This document shows, piece after piece, positions 21,693 through 32,329 of a stretch of DNA of 64,000 nt. The DNA is from Cervus elaphus (taxonomy: Eukaryota; Chordata; Mammalia; Artiodactyla; Cervidae), in the NCBI RefSeq assembly GCF_910594005.1, contig NC_057818.1:13080501-13144500 (forward strand), written 5' to 3'. The number at the start of each line of letters is the position of its first letter. Position 1 is the first letter of the stretch. The position numbers were made by a program, and so were the translations under genes. The notes under the pieces are model-generated. The model did not search any database and was not told the origin of the DNA. It worked only from the letters and a program-made list of their open reading frames with translations.

Positions 21693-21956
21693 TCACCCTG
21701 CGCGAGGTTGGTGTCTGAGTGGTGAGGGGTGTGTGGCCTGGGGAGGGGCCCGCCACGCCGGAGGCCCAGCCTGGTTACAGGTCAGAGGGAACCATTGGTC
21801 CCCGGTCAGGAGCTTGTGTTTCAGGCAGTGAGTGATGGAAACAGCGCACGTCACGCCGTGGAGCTGTGTGAAGGCGCGGATGCCGTGAGGACCCGGTTAT
21901 GATGCAGTGCGGGTTGGGGGGGCACTGCCGGGTTAAGTTGGAGGATCATTAGCCGT
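21693..21956. other. Unique sequence, nothing recognised
   Basis: No repeat or gene was recognised. Confidence 0.4.
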
Positions 21957-22345
21957 CCTGGGGTGGCTGCGATAAAGCTCCACGAACTAGGTCCTAAACC
22001 AGATGTGTATTCTCTCAGTTCGGATCCTGCCTCAGGCCTGCTCCCTTCGGGATTCCCAGGAAGAACCCTTCCCGCCTCTCCCAACTTCCGGCACTGCCCC
22101 TCACGGCTTCCGGCGCCACCCCTCCCGGCTTCCGGCGGCCGCCTGCTCTCCTTGGCTTGTGGCGTCAGCCTTGCTCTGTCTTCATAGGCCTCCCTCATGT
22201 CTTATGCTCATTCTAAGACTTAGGGCCCACTCAGATAATCCAGGATGGTCTTACTTCAAGATCATTAATCACATCTGCAAAAACCCTTTTTTCCAAATAA
22301 GGCCACGTTCACAGGTGCCCGGGAGTCAGGATGTGGTTGTATCTT
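21957..22345 (-). repeat. MaLR/MLT-type LTR (non-coding)
   Basis: Motifs in antisense LTR order: ggggtggctgcgataaagct, gtgtattctctcagttcgg, ctccttggcttgtggcgtc, acttagggcccactcagata atccagg, ttaatcacatctgcaaaaac and ttccaaataaggccacgttc acagg. The middle (22050-22140) contains a small CpG-rich tandem of cttccggc-type units. Confidence 0.72.
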
Positions 22346-23690
22346 GGGTGCCGAGCTGGTCACACCGAGGCTGCGGGGAGCCCCGGGCAGGATGCGGAGG
22401 CACCTGAGCGGGGAACCTGCCTGAGGTGTCCAGGAAAACAAGGGGTGGGGAGAGTGGGGTGCGCTTGCAGGGGTGCCGGACACTGGCCTTTCCTGGGAGC
22501 TAGGTGGGAGCCTGCGAGTGTTCCGGCAGAGCGGGGCATGAGCCAGCCTCCCTTCTCCCGGGATCCTGTGGGGGGCGGAGCACAGGGCAGGGAGAAGCCG
22601 GGGCCTGCGAGCGCGAGTTCGTTGGCGGCTGCACCAGGCAGACAAGAGGTGGGGTCCGGCCGCGTCTGCGCAAGAGCTGGCCTCTGTGCGGATGGTTGTC
22701 TTCCCAAACAGCCCTCCCCGCTCCGCCCTCTGCCCTCCCCTCCACCTTGGCAGCTGTTGTTCGTGGGCACAGGGAGGAGAACAACTGGAGCTGCGAGGAG
22801 GGAGGCCGGTGGGGGACCCCGGCGGCGGGGATGCTGTGGGGCGGTGCCAGCTCTGAGAACCGTCATCTCTGTCTGCAGCGTTTCCCACCGTTAGACCCGA
22901 GTGCCTGGTGCCGATGGCGTCACCCCTCCTCACCGTCGCTCCTCCACCTCCCTCCGTGGCCCTTACCCCCTCTCCCCCTTCCTCTCCTTCTCCCAACTCC
23001 CCGCCAGGCAGCCCCGTGCCTGGAAGCTGAGCCTCCAGCCCCCAGGGCTGCGGGAGCAGGGTGCTGTGAGGTCCCCGTGACAGTTTCCTAAATGAACGGC
23101 CACCTCGGTCCTCCCATCCTTCCTTCCTGCTTGGCTCTTTCTACGGACAGTTCTTTATCGCCTGATTCAGCCCCGGCGACCCCACGTTCCCCACCCCCCC
23201 TCTCCCCGTGCCACAGCTGATATGGTCCAGGGATGATCAATTTTAACTACTCATAACATTCCCATGTTCCCGGTGGGCTCGTTGACCTGCCCAGGGGGCT
23301 GCAGTGACCCTTCTCTTCTCGGCCCCTCACGAACAAGTTCCAGCTTTTCTGCCTGACCCTTCTTCATCTTTGCCACCACCTGCCAAGCCTGCAGCCTGGG
23401 GCCACGGGGAAGTGGGAATGTAGTGGGGAGGGTGGCTGAGCCTTTAGTCAGCGCTGAGGGCCCCACGGGCCTGCACAGGGGGGAGCATGGTCACCAGGCC
23501 ATTCACGGCCAGGCTCTGACCGCTTCTAGAGGCTCTTCCTTTCCGGGGAATGGGCTGTTTCTGGCCACATCTGAACTCCCACAGGCCGGGCCACCTGCTG
23601 CCCCGTGGGACCGAAGATGGTGTCCCGAACTGGGCGGGGGCCATAGCCCGGGGTGCTGGTCTTTCAGCCTGCCGAGCCAAGGGAGACAGA
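22346..23690. other. GC-rich, partly CpG-rich sequence; nothing firmly recognised
   Basis: CpG density is moderately raised at 22550-22700 and 22790-22850. A pyrimidine-rich stretch lies at 22915-23000. An AT patch (gatcaattttaactactcata) lies near 23235. No recognised gene or repeat. Confidence 0.38.
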
Positions 23691-23795
23691 CTTCTGTCTG
23701 AGAACCCGTAATTACGCTGAGAAGTGATTACTTGTAATAATACCAGCCCAGCCTTCAGAGCTAGATTATCTGTAGCCTGCTGTGGTCTGTGTGCA
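23691..23795. promoter_or_regulatory. TAATTA-rich short island, candidate conserved element
   Basis: Contains cccgtaattacgctgagaag, tgattacttgtaataatacc and agctagattatctgtagcc. No repeat match was recognised. Composition contrasts sharply with the flanks. Confidence 0.38.
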
Positions 23796-24029
23796 GAGAC
23801 AGGCAATTTGGGGCCTCAGTAATCTTTGCTGCCGAGGCTGCGGGTCTCATCTCTCTGTGACTTCAGGAGCCTGCGTCTGAGTGTCCGGGACTGTGGTTTC
23901 CCCAGCAGGAAGCTCTCTCAGGAGGGAACAGGGCATCCTGCCTCTGCTGGGAAGGGAGAGGAGATAGGAGCCCAGTGGGAAGTATTTCTGTTGAGGCCTG
24001 TGACTGTTCCTGAGAATACGAAGGGCTAG
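23796..24029. other. Unique sequence, nothing recognised
   Basis: No repeat or gene was recognised. Confidence 0.4.
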
Positions 24030-24175
24030 GAACTTCCCGGGGGGGTCCAGTGGTTAAAACTCCACACTCCCAGTGCAGGGGACTGGGGTTCGATCCCTGG
24101 TCGGGAAACCAGACCGACATGCCTGTGTGCCACAACTAGGACCCAGCAGAGGCAAATAAATAAGTAGATATTTCT
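24030..24175 (+). mobile_element. CHR-type tRNA-derived SINE
   Basis: Reads ggaacttcccgggggggtcc agtggttaaaactccacact, then gttcgatccctggtcgggaa, then ggcaaataaataagtaga. Confidence 0.9.
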
Positions 24176-24519
24176 TATACACAGGCAACATGACGGGCTT
24201 CCTGAGGCCTGGAGTGCCTGGAGGGGGTCCTCAGCAGTCTGGAGGGCCCGTCAGAGTTGGGGTGATGTTCAGAGATTCACAGACTGCAGCCACTTAGGGG
24301 CTGGCCTGGTCTTCCACACCTCCTCACCCTCCATCCTCACACACATCTGACCGTCCCAGATAAGGTGAGCCGCGCTTTCATCCCCACCCCGTCGTGGCCT
24401 GGTGGGGACATTGTACGTGTTCGGGGTGCAGGACGGAGCAGGGGGATTTCTGTCGCCCCAAACGTTGGTCCTCGAGCTGCCACTGTTGCCTCCTGTTCCT
24501 GGGTCCGGCTTCATGAGGC
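24176..24519. other. Unique sequence, nothing recognised
   Basis: No repeat or gene was recognised. Confidence 0.4.
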
Positions 24520-24796
24520 GGTTTTAGCCCCTTATTTCCCCATTTGCCTCACAGCCTCTGCACATGCTGTTCCCACTTTCTCTGTTCCCTGCTAACTGCA
24601 GCTTTTCCTTTGGGTGGAGGGTTTCCTGGCCCGTTTCCTGGGTCTCCTTGGTGCAGATGTGTTCCCGTGACTTCGTGGTTCCAGGTGTCCTGCCGAGCTG
24701 GTCTGCACCAGGACGAGGACTAGGTGGGTTCTCTGGCTCTGGAGTCTGTTCCCAGGAACGTATATGCAGGAGGTGCTCAATAATGATTCCAGAGAA
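24520..24796 (+). repeat. L2 LINE 3' end
   Basis: Opens with ctcacagcctctgcacatgc tgttcccac and ends with aggaggtgctcaataatgat, both typical of the L2 3' terminus. The interior is diverged. Confidence 0.65.
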
Positions 24797-25034
24797 GTGT
24801 TCTGTTTTATATGCTTCCCACTCTTCAGCCAAAACCAAAACTGAGCTCTTCCCCTGTGTGCTGCCTGCTTGTGAACTCTGCTCTCCCGGCCAGAGCCCGC
24901 CTTCCTCCCGGGTCAGGCCATTCGCTGAGTGGGCACCTCTGCCTGCCACCCCCACCCCGTCCTTATGCCTGCAGAGAGCCTCCCGGGCCCTTTGGGAGTC
25001 ACTCGAAAGGCACAGGATAGGCTTTAGGGATTTG
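24797..25034. other. Unique sequence, nothing recognised
   Basis: No repeat or gene was recognised between the L2 and L1 copies. Confidence 0.4.
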
Positions 25035-25541
25035 GGGTTTTTTAGCGGTTTTATTGAGATACAGTCTGCATACCATGTAAACCACCATTTTAAAGTGTAC
25101 AAGCCAGTGGTTTTTGGCACAATCACAGAATAGTGCAACCATCACCACCATCTCATTCCTGAACATTTGCATCACCCCACAGAGAAACCCCACTGTCACC
25201 CCCCTCCCCGGCCCCTCTCAATGACTAATCTACTTTCTATCTCTGTGGATTTACCTCTTCTGGACATTTTCTGTTAATGGAATCATAAAATTTGGAGCTT
25301 TTTGGGTGACTTCTTTCACCAAGCATCATGTTCTCAAGGTTCATCCATACTGTAGCGGGAGTCAGGACCGCACTCCTTTTCACAGCTGAGTAATATTCCA
25401 GTGTGGGGATGGACCACATTTTGTGTATCCATCCATCCATGAGTGGGCATTTGAGTAATTGCCACTTGTCTCTTGTGACTAGTGCTGCATGGACACATGT
25501 GGACATGTTTCTGTGCAGACGTATGTTTTCAAATCTCTGGG
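25035..25541 (-). mobile_element. L1M LINE fragment with ORF2 C-terminal remnant
   Basis: Antisense L1M 3' region: ggttttattgagatacagtc, ttttaaagtgtacaagccag, caaccatcaccaccatctc, taatctactttctatctctg, gagtaatattccagtgtggg and ccacattttgtgtatccatc. On the minus strand at 25237-25506 an open frame contains LEYYSAVKRS and WMNLENMMLGERSHP, the decayed end of L1 ORF2. It is 5' truncated and inactive. Confidence 0.92.
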
Positions 25542-25639
25542 CCCCCCGTGTGTAACTTGCTTGCTGCTTCCTGTCTTGAGGACTTCTTGTTGTTGTTGAG
25601 TCCGTGGGGACAGCTGGGGGTGCCCAGCATCACGGCAGA

Positions 25640-25770
25640 GGGGACATTTCTCGAGTGTCGCCGTGTGCCCTACGCTGGCTCCAACCTATTCACAGAGGCC
25701 TCAGCAGCTCTGGGCTGGGCTGAGACCGTGCCCTGTATGCGGTGGGGAAACTGAGGCCCGATGCCAAGGT
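25640..25770 (-). repeat. MIR SINE fragment
   Basis: Reads acatttctcgagtgtcgccg tgtgccctacgctggctcc, then gcggtggggaaactgaggcc. Antisense MIR. Confidence 0.7.
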
Positions 25771-25904
25771 CTGTTCTCTGCTTGCAGTTCCCCAGGCCCC
25801 ATTTCTAGATCAGACGGTGGCAGGGGCTGGAGATGGCGCCGCAGAAACGGCAGCAGTGGGTGGTCCCTTTGTAGCGTCTCCTGTGTTCCTGGCCCATCCC
25901 AAGC

Positions 25905-26025
25905 CCTCGGTTGAAATCTCTCACCTCTCACAACCCTTCACCGGTGTGCGGACTGACGCTGCTCCCACTTGACAGATGAGGAAACCGAGGCAAAGAGAGA
26001 CCAGGTAAATGCCAGCCACGGGCCT
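25905..26025 (-). repeat. MIR SINE fragment
   Basis: Reads ctctcacctctcacaaccct tcaccgg, then cccacttgacagatgaggaa accgaggcaaagagagacca. Antisense MIR. Confidence 0.8.
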
Positions 26026-26899
26026 TCATGCCAGGACTGGAGCTGACAGTGGTTTGGCTCCAGACGCTGCTGCCTGATCCCCAACATTCTGCTGCTGGGG
26101 TGAGAGGTAGATGTGTAGACGGGGAGGGAGGGAGGTCCCGGGCCCCCACCGGGCTAGGTAAGACCCTGCCTTTCACGGCCTCTGTGTGTGGATTTTTTTA
26201 CTGGGGGGTGGTTCCCCACTGCTGCCCCCATTCCTCAGCCCACCCTCTTGGGCTCTGCTGCTCATGGGACCCAGCAGGGCCCCCCCAATCCCAGCCACCC
26301 CCAAGCTGATCAGCGCCCACTGCCTGTTCCTGCTCTGTGTGTGGTGTCTGATTGCCCTCCCAGGAGGGAGAGCAGGGGCCATCCGCCGAGGGGTGTCATT
26401 TTCACAGCAGGTGTGGCAGACAGTGGGGGTGGCCGAGGGTCCCCCAGAAGAGTGGGGGCCAGATTGGGTGGCCAGCAGCATCATGGCCTGGGCCCCCCCA
26501 GACTGATTTTCTGCTTGGCACCCCCTAGCAGCCCCTCCCCGAGGTTTCAGCTTGAGGCCTAGAGCCCTCCACCCGCCTCCCTCCACTCCTGAAATAATAA
26601 TCGCCCGGAGCAGCTGGGTTCCGAGCTGAGTGAGCACTGGCAGGTCCCCCGGGGAGTGGCGCGTGCAGAGACCACGGCTCTCTGTCACCGACCCCCCCGC
26701 CCCCCGCCCCCCCCGGACAGCGTGCGCTTGCCTCCGGTCAGATTTCAGCCTTGCTCTTTGGCTCGCTCTTGCTTCCTCCCTGGGTCGAAGGGCCTCCTGC
26801 CTTGTTCCCGGCAATTTTCCCCTTCGCCGTTCCACCAACTCCAGCCAGTCCTGACCCTGGCTCAGCCCCGCTGGGATCAGAGCCAGCCTTGCTGGGTTC
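26026..26899. other. GC-rich sequence with C-tracts
   Basis: C-runs lie at 26690-26715. A small AT patch (gaaataataatcgccc) lies near 26590. The 242-codon antisense open frame at 26173-26901 and a 124-codon plus frame overlap it. Neither shows a domain. Confidence 0.38.
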
Positions 26900-27066
26900 A
26901 AGTCCAGGCTGTCTTGCCGGCCAGCTGTCAGCCTCCGCGTGTAGTTGCACCGCTCTGTCGTCCGTTTCCTTCTCTGTCAAATGAAGAAAAATGGTACCTC
27001 TCCTTTTGAAAGATTAACTGAGATAAACCACAGAAAGTCACACTGCAGCGTCTGGCTCATGGTCAG
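26900..27066 (+). repeat. MIR SINE
   Basis: Cgtccgtttccttctctgtc aaatgaagaaaaatggtacc is followed by gaaagattaactgagataaa and gcgtctggctcatggtcag. Sense MIR. Confidence 0.78.
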
Positions 27067-27197
27067 CCGTTCTGTTGATGGGAGAGGCGCAGCTCAGACT
27101 CTGAGATGGCCAGGAAAAGGTCGTGTTACATAGGTGGGGGGCAGAGGGATGGGTGCTTGAGAAGGCTTTCGAGGGCGCATAGGAGTTTTCTTGGGGG

Positions 27198-27433
27198 ATG
27201 TTGTTCAGTCGCTAAGTTGTGGCCGACTCTTTGTGACCCCATGGACTGCGTGCTGCACTCCAGGCTTCCCTGTCCTTCACCACCTCCCAGAGTTTGCTCA
27301 GATTCATGTCCATTGAGTCGGTGATGCCATCTAACCATATCACCCTTTTCTGCCCTCTTCTCCTTTTGCCTTCAGTCTTTCCCAGCATCAGGGTCTTTTC
27401 CAGTGAGTCGGCTCTTTGCTTCAGGTGGCCAGG
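27198..27433 (-). mobile_element. BovB LINE 3' fragment
   Basis: Antisense BovB: gttgttcagtcgctaagttg, cgactctttgtgaccccatg, ttgctcagattcatgtccat, tgagtcggtgatgccatcta, cctcttctccttttgccttc, agcatcagggtcttttccag and tgcttcaggtggccag. Both ends are truncated. Confidence 0.93.
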
Positions 27434-27819
27434 GTATTCATTTTGGTGGATGAGGAGGGGACCAAAGGAACCCCGACCAAGGAACTGAAGTTACATCTGT
27501 GTGGATGGACCCGTCCTCCTTCCAAATGGGGCGTTGACGAGAGGCTTTCAGTTGAGCTGAAATCCTGTCCTGGGCACAGGCCAAGGTTTGGACAATCTGC
27601 CTGTGTGCTGAAAGTGCGTGGTGTGGTCAGTGTCCAGGAGCCGAGATGAGCTGGTGGAGACAGGGCCTGGCAACTTCTCTTTACCTTGATGCCGCCAGTT
27701 CTGCCGCTGGAGCCAGCAATGCCTCTTGGAGGGCCTCCACTCTGTGTTGGCGCTCTCGGAGATGGAGCGAGAGGCACAGGAAAGGTGGGGTGAGGACGGC
27801 CTGTGCCCCGCGCTTCATC
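27434..27819. other. Unique sequence, nothing recognised
   Basis: No repeat or gene was recognised. Confidence 0.4.
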
Positions 27820-27978
27820 TGCACTGACTTCACTATTCTCACAGTGGCCAGAATGAGGAGGTGCTTCTGCTCCCACCCCCATTTCACAGGGGAGGAAACT
27901 GAGGCCCAGAGCCGTACGTGTGACTTGCTGGGTGACTTGACGTGGTCAACAGCTGGGGTGCAAGCCGGTCCCCCACTC
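27820..27978 (-). repeat. MIR SINE
   Basis: Reads ttcactattctcacagtggc, then ccccatttcacaggggagga aactgaggcccagagccgta, then gtgacttgctgggtgacttg. Antisense MIR. Confidence 0.8.
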
Positions 27979-28477
27979 CCGCGACGTCCACTGTGCTTAG
28001 CAGCCGCTGTAAGACAGGCCAGCCCTTCACCTCAGGGCCCAGTGGCCTGGCGTCTGGTCCCTGATTGTGACCCCTGGGGTCATCTCACCTCTGGATTTCA
28101 CATCCTCACCTCAACAGCGGAGCTGCTGTTGCTGACGACCTTTCTGACGGTCACATCCGTTCAGAGGCTCTGATGGTGGCAAAAGGGCTTTGTAAGCTGT
28201 CAGTGAGTGCCCGCTGGCTGCTGTCCATGTCCAGAGGAGAGCAGCAGAGAGGAGGTGGGAGTGGCCCGGGGCCCCATCATGCCAGAATGCTCCGCCCGTG
28301 GGCTGCGTTTACTTTGGGGGTGCCCTGGGAGGTGCTTGGCTCTGCTGGGTGAGAGGCAGGAGGGGTGTGATGGTTTGTCCCAGGGGAGGGGCAGGTGTGG
28401 AGCTGGGCCTGGCGGGTGCCAAGCACGTGGGTATCCCGACGGCCTGGACCCCGTCCCCACCCACAGCACTGGCCCCA
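27979..28477. other. GC-rich sequence, nothing recognised
   Basis: No repeat or gene was recognised. Confidence 0.4.
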
Positions 28478-28560
28478 TGGGCGACCTTGAGTGGGTCCCT
28501 CCACCACTCTGCGCCTCAGTTTCCCCACCTGAGCCCTGGTGTGCTGTGGGGCTGGCAGTG
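28478..28560 (+). repeat. MIR SINE fragment
   Basis: Contains gggcgaccttgagtgggtcc and ctctgcgcctcagtttcccc acctg. Sense MIR core. Confidence 0.6.
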
Positions 28561-28779
28561 AGGGCTGGGAGAGCCCCCGGGGGCCGAGGGTCTGCCTGGG
28601 CCTGGCGCACAGGAGCACCCTGGAAACTTGTCCCTGTGCCCTTCCCCTTCCACCAGCCAGCGCCCGGCTCCGGGCCACTGTCCCCACCCACTTGGCGGGC
28701 CCTGTGGGATCAGGTGTCCCGGAGGCGGCGGGCTGAGACCGCCAGGGCTCCCGGCCACACACCTGAGAACCCGCTGGCA
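28561..28779. other. GC-rich sequence, nothing recognised
   Basis: No repeat or gene was recognised. Confidence 0.4.
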
Positions 28780-28945
28780 GGAATGTTTGCTTAATTAATT
28801 GACTTTGCGAGAAGGAGCCTGTACCGGAGTAAATCTACCAGCAGGCCCCAGTGCTCGCCGCCACCCGACGCACGGATGCAAGACTAGACTTTAAATAAGG
28901 GTGCGGTTATTGTTTGAATAATTGAAGAACGTCGGGGAGACAGCT
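28780..28945. promoter_or_regulatory. TAATTAATT island, candidate conserved element
   Basis: Contains tgtttgcttaattaattgac, ccggagtaaatctaccagca, actagactttaaataagggt gcgg and attgtttgaataattgaaga acg. CpGs survive (tgcgag, gacgcacgg). No repeat match was recognised. It has clustered homeodomain-type cores. Confidence 0.5.
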
Positions 28946-29074
28946 ACCCTCGGCTCACCATCCTCCCAGCCGCGGCCAGCTGGCTCTGGGCTCCCGGCGG
29001 CCCCTCAGCCCACAGATGGAGGGGCTTGCAGACCTGGGTGCTGGTTGAAGCCCCCCAGCGGCCAGCAGGAGAGG
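28946..29074. other. GC-rich sequence, nothing recognised
   Basis: No repeat or gene was recognised. Confidence 0.4.
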
Positions 29075-29150
29075 GAATCGATCGAGTGCCCCCATTTTCC
29101 AGGTTGGGAAACTGAGGCCGGGGAGGTTAAAAGGCAGAGCCCGGGCCTGG
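29075..29150 (-). repeat. MIR SINE fragment
   Basis: Reads gtgcccccattttccaggtt gggaaactgaggccgggga, then gagcccgggcctgggatcc. Antisense MIR. Confidence 0.7.
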
Positions 29151-29534
29151 GATCCGGTGTCCTGGGCCTGGTGGGGCTGGTCTTGCTTTCCTGAGAGGAA
29201 AGGAGGTGGCCCCACTTTCAAAGACTCTCAGGGATGTGACGCTGCACCCACGGAGGCCCGTGCACCCACAGACGGTGGCAACGTCGTGGGGCACTGGAGA
29301 GCGTTTTGCATCATGATGGAACAGAATCTTGAGTAAAGCCGCCTTGTGGGCTCCCTGCTCCACTGTTTCCTCCCGATCCTGCGGTGAGAAGGGCCAACAG
29401 GTGCCCGTGGGCCCTACACACGCCAGGCCCTGGCTGAACCCCCTCTGAGCAACCTGGGCTCGGCCAACAGGTCCCAGGGGGGTTCGAGGCCAGGGTGCTG
29501 CCCTTCCCCCTCCTGCTGGTGATCCACAGCTTCC
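29151..29534. other. Unique sequence, nothing recognised
   Basis: No repeat or gene was recognised. The 305-codon antisense open frame (29127-30044) that spans this region also spans an AT-rich block and a MIR, so it is not a gene. Confidence 0.4.
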
Positions 29535-29645
29535 TTCTGGACGTAAACTGTTTTGTTTTTTTTCTTTAATTAGTTGTTGTAAATTATCCCTCCAGAAACT
29601 AAACAGCGTTTGAGCTGAAAGAGTAAGTAGTGTGTAGTTAGGGGG
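29535..29645. promoter_or_regulatory. AT-rich island, candidate conserved element
   Basis: Contains gtaaactgttttgttttttt, tctttaattagttgttgtaa attatccc and aactaaacagcgtttgagct. No repeat match. Motif style resembles the other islands. Confidence 0.38.
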
Positions 29646-29711
29646 TGTGTGGGCATGTCCTTGGAGGGGCGATGCCACCGCCGGGGTGTTGACCGCTGAC
29701 ATGGCCCTGTC

Positions 29712-29890
29712 TGACTTTACACACCTCCACTCACCTTCTAGTACCTGTCGGGGGCCGGGGAAAGGGGGCGCTGTTACCTGCCATTTTACAGATGGGGAGA
29801 TGGAAGGCACAGGGTACATGACCCCCCTCCTTACACAGCAGAGACAGGACATGAGCCTGGCAGCCTGGACTGGAACCCAGCTTGCGCCTC
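29712..29890 (-). repeat. MIR SINE
   Basis: Reads ctgccattttacagatgggg agatggaaggcacagggtac, then ctggcagcctggactggaac cc. A nearly full antisense MIR. Confidence 0.82.
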
Positions 29891-30354
29891 CAGAGCCCCT
29901 TCCCCTGCAGCCAGCTCTCCTGCCCGCCCCGTCTCTCTGGGCTACCCTTCCAGCTCGTGGTCTCTGCTGTGACGGCCGATGGGGGTGCCCCCTCCCCTGC
30001 CGCTTCCTCCCCTGGGCCCAGCTCACCTGCAGCGGCCTGAGCACGGCTGCGCCTGAGTCAGGCCCGAGGCATGTACCTGCTCAGTCAGCCTTGATTCCTC
30101 AGCACCTGTCCTAGGCCCCTTGCCAGGGCACCCACCACCCAGATGGTGCGGTCGGGCCCTTCTGCCACTGCACACAAAGGCAGGATTTATGGTTGTCAGG
30201 AAACCATCTGGAACATTCTGGGTGACATTCACGCCACCACACCTCCCTGGACACGTGAGGGATAGCTGAGCCCAGAGAAGGGCAGCCCAGGGCCGCCCAC
30301 CCACGGTTCCCCGTGCCCTGGGGGCACCTGTTCTAGCCCCGGCTTCCCCTCCTC
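29891..30354. other. GC-rich sequence, nothing recognised
   Basis: No repeat or gene was recognised. Confidence 0.4.
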
Positions 30355-30440
30355 CCAGGATGGCGTCGGCCCAGAGAGGGAGACTGAGGGGCCTACAGTC
30401 ACACAGCGGGGCGTGGCCGGGCTGCAGATCTGGCCTTTGC
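30355..30440 (-). repeat. MIR SINE fragment
   Basis: Contains cagagagggagactgagggg cctacagtcacacagcg and gggctgcagatctggcc. Antisense MIR, diverged. Confidence 0.5.
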
Positions 30441-30599
30441 CCAGCGGTTCTCACATCAGAGAGCGGGTCTCCGTCCTCCTCTCTTCCCTGGGGCCTTCAC
30501 CCCGCCTTCACTTCTTCTTGCAGCGCAGGGGAGGGGAGGGGAGGGCCAAGCCGCCCGCCTGCCGCGCCTGGGAGGGCATCCTTCACCCGCAGCCCCACG

Positions 30600-30790
30600 C
30601 CGCCTCCGCCGCATTAAGGACAGACGGATGACGGCTAATGAGCCTGCTCGCACCATTAACACCGGGGAGCCTTGCCGGGATTACCGCTCGCAGCCCGCCG
30701 GGGCCTGCTTGTCACTCTCGAGATGGCGCCGCGGCGGCTGGCGGTGCAGCAGGGCGCCCTAATTGTTCCTGTAACTGAAGCCTCGGGCCC
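30600..30790. promoter_or_regulatory. CpG-retaining island with ATTA motifs, candidate conserved element
   Basis: Contains ccgcattaaggacagacgg, acggctaatgagcctgctcg, caccattaacaccgg and gccctaattgttcctgtaac, mixed with dense CpGs (gatggcgccgcggcggctgg). It could be a small CpG island or an enhancer. No repeat match. Confidence 0.42.
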
Positions 30791-31060
30791 CCCTCCCGGG
30801 TACCCGCCCCACCTCTGCCCAGCTCGTCCCTGGGGGTTGAGGGTCCCGGGAGCTGCTGCTGGCGGCCCTCCTGCCCCCCAAATATCTACTGAGAAGGGCA
30901 AGAGCCCCTCTTGTGAAGCCCCCACCCTCAGCCTGGATGGGGGGCGCCTCCCCTCGTGGGGGTGGGTCTTGGCTGAAGCCCCCGGAGGGTGGGTTGTGGC
31001 CCCATTTACAGATGAGGGAGGGCCCTGGAGGGTGGTGAGCTGCACCCACACCTCAGCCCC
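30791..31060. other. GC-rich sequence, short MIR-like core only
   Basis: A short antisense MIR-like core (gccccatttacagatgaggg) lies near 30998-31020. Otherwise nothing was recognised. Confidence 0.4.
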
Positions 31061-31510
31061 CTCTCACACACGCAAATAACACAAGCTCATAACACTCCCT
31101 ACACCCTCACACACATGTACATTCTCACACGTGCACACACTCACAGTCACCTGTCTGGGCACACATGTACGCACAAAACTTACCCTCACGTGTAGTTACA
31201 CCCCTACTCTCACACAGTCAGACACTCAGCCAGCACCCGCCCTTTTACACAATTCACCTACAGTCTCACACTCACACTTGCACACATGTTCACACGCAGA
31301 AATGTTCACATGGACACTCAGAACACCATCACACATGCTCACCCCTGCTCACAGAACACCATCACACGTGCTCACCCCTGCTCACAGAACACCATCACAC
31401 ATGCTCACAGCCTGCTCACAGAACACCATCACACATGCTCACAGCCTGCTCACAGAACACCATCACACATGCTCACAGCCTGCTCTCTCACATTCACACG
31501 CAAGTGCACA
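31061..31510. repeat. CA-rich degenerate repeat tract
   Basis: Cacacac, tcacac and acatgtacac words dominate, with an organised 33-34-bp minisatellite inside at 31318-31487. It resembles the larger CA-rich array at 42.8-44.5 kb in base composition. Confidence 0.8.
31318..31487. repeat. 33-34-bp minisatellite, about 5 copies
   Basis: Each unit reads cagaacaccatcacacatgc tcac followed by cccctgctca (33 bp) or agcctgctca (34 bp). The first two copies carry the 33-bp variant and the later ones the 34-bp variant, so the array expanded in steps. Copies are nearly identical, which suggests recent expansion. Confidence 0.9.
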
Positions 31511-32039
31511 CGCGTCTTGGGAAGCCCCCCGGGGTGCACGGCCCCTCCGCCAGCTTCCCCAGAGTCACCCCTGCCCTCAGGGTAGCTCAGCTCACGGTGG
31601 TGTTTCTCCCCTCAGAGAATTCACGATTCTGAACGGATGTGGCCTCCCGCCGTGTGGAACCCTCTGTGGCTCCCTGTGGCCGTGCTGGGCGCTGATCTGG
31701 GGTGGGATGGGGGCCTGACGGTGCTGACTGAGCGCCGGGGGGCGGGGAGAGTCAGCACGGGGAGGGTTGTGGATCCGCTAGGACCGGACAGAACTCTGAG
31801 CGAGCCTGGCTCCCATCACTACAGGGACCGTCCCCTGGGAAAGTTCCCATTAACTCTCATCCTGGAAGGGTGTGTTTACCTGGCCCTGGGAGCTGCACCT
31901 TCCTGCTTGTCCAGTAAGCTGGTCACACATGGCTGGAGAGCAGTGGTTTGAGCGCTGCCCTTGGGGGCCTGGGTTCTGGGGACTGTGGGAGTTGCCCCGG
32001 CTGCAATGGGGTCGTGTCTTTTCCTGGGTGAATTGACTT
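31511..32039. other. Unique sequence, nothing recognised
   Basis: No repeat or gene was recognised. Confidence 0.4.
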
Positions 32040-32235
32040 CATAAACGCTTATGGAGGGTTTGCATGAGCTGGGCAGACCTGAGCTGGCTGCAGCCCACAG
32101 CAGCCTCCCGGTTCCTCCCATCTCATCTCTGTGTTATAGGGATACAGGACCCCGAGAGGCCAGGCGACTTGCCCAGGTCTCACAGCTGGGGACGGTGGGC
32201 TGGGATTCGGATGCAAGCTTTCTGGCCCACTTGGG
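32040..32235 (-). repeat. MIR SINE, diverged
   Basis: Contains ttatagggatacaggacccc gagaggccaggcgacttgcc caggtctcacagctgggg and ctgggattcggatgcaagc. Antisense MIR. Confidence 0.7.
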
Positions 32236-32329
32236 GATCCCTGTGCAGCCTTGAGCAGAACAGAAGTGGGGGCCAGGCACGCGGGGGGCAGGGCCGTGCC
32301 TTTGGGAGATGAGGGAGGTGATATAATCA

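Noticed and set aside
25237..25506. 89-codon minus-strand frame as a possible gene
   Set aside because: The peptide carries L1 ORF2 C-terminal motifs; it is a LINE remnant.
29127..30044. 305-codon minus-strand open frame
   Set aside because: It runs through an AT-rich candidate element and an antisense MIR, so it cannot be a conserved coding exon.
31318..31487. Regular direct repeats resembling a CRISPR array
   Set aside because: There are no unique spacers between repeats, the units are head-to-tail tandem copies, and the surroundings are mammalian. It is a minisatellite.
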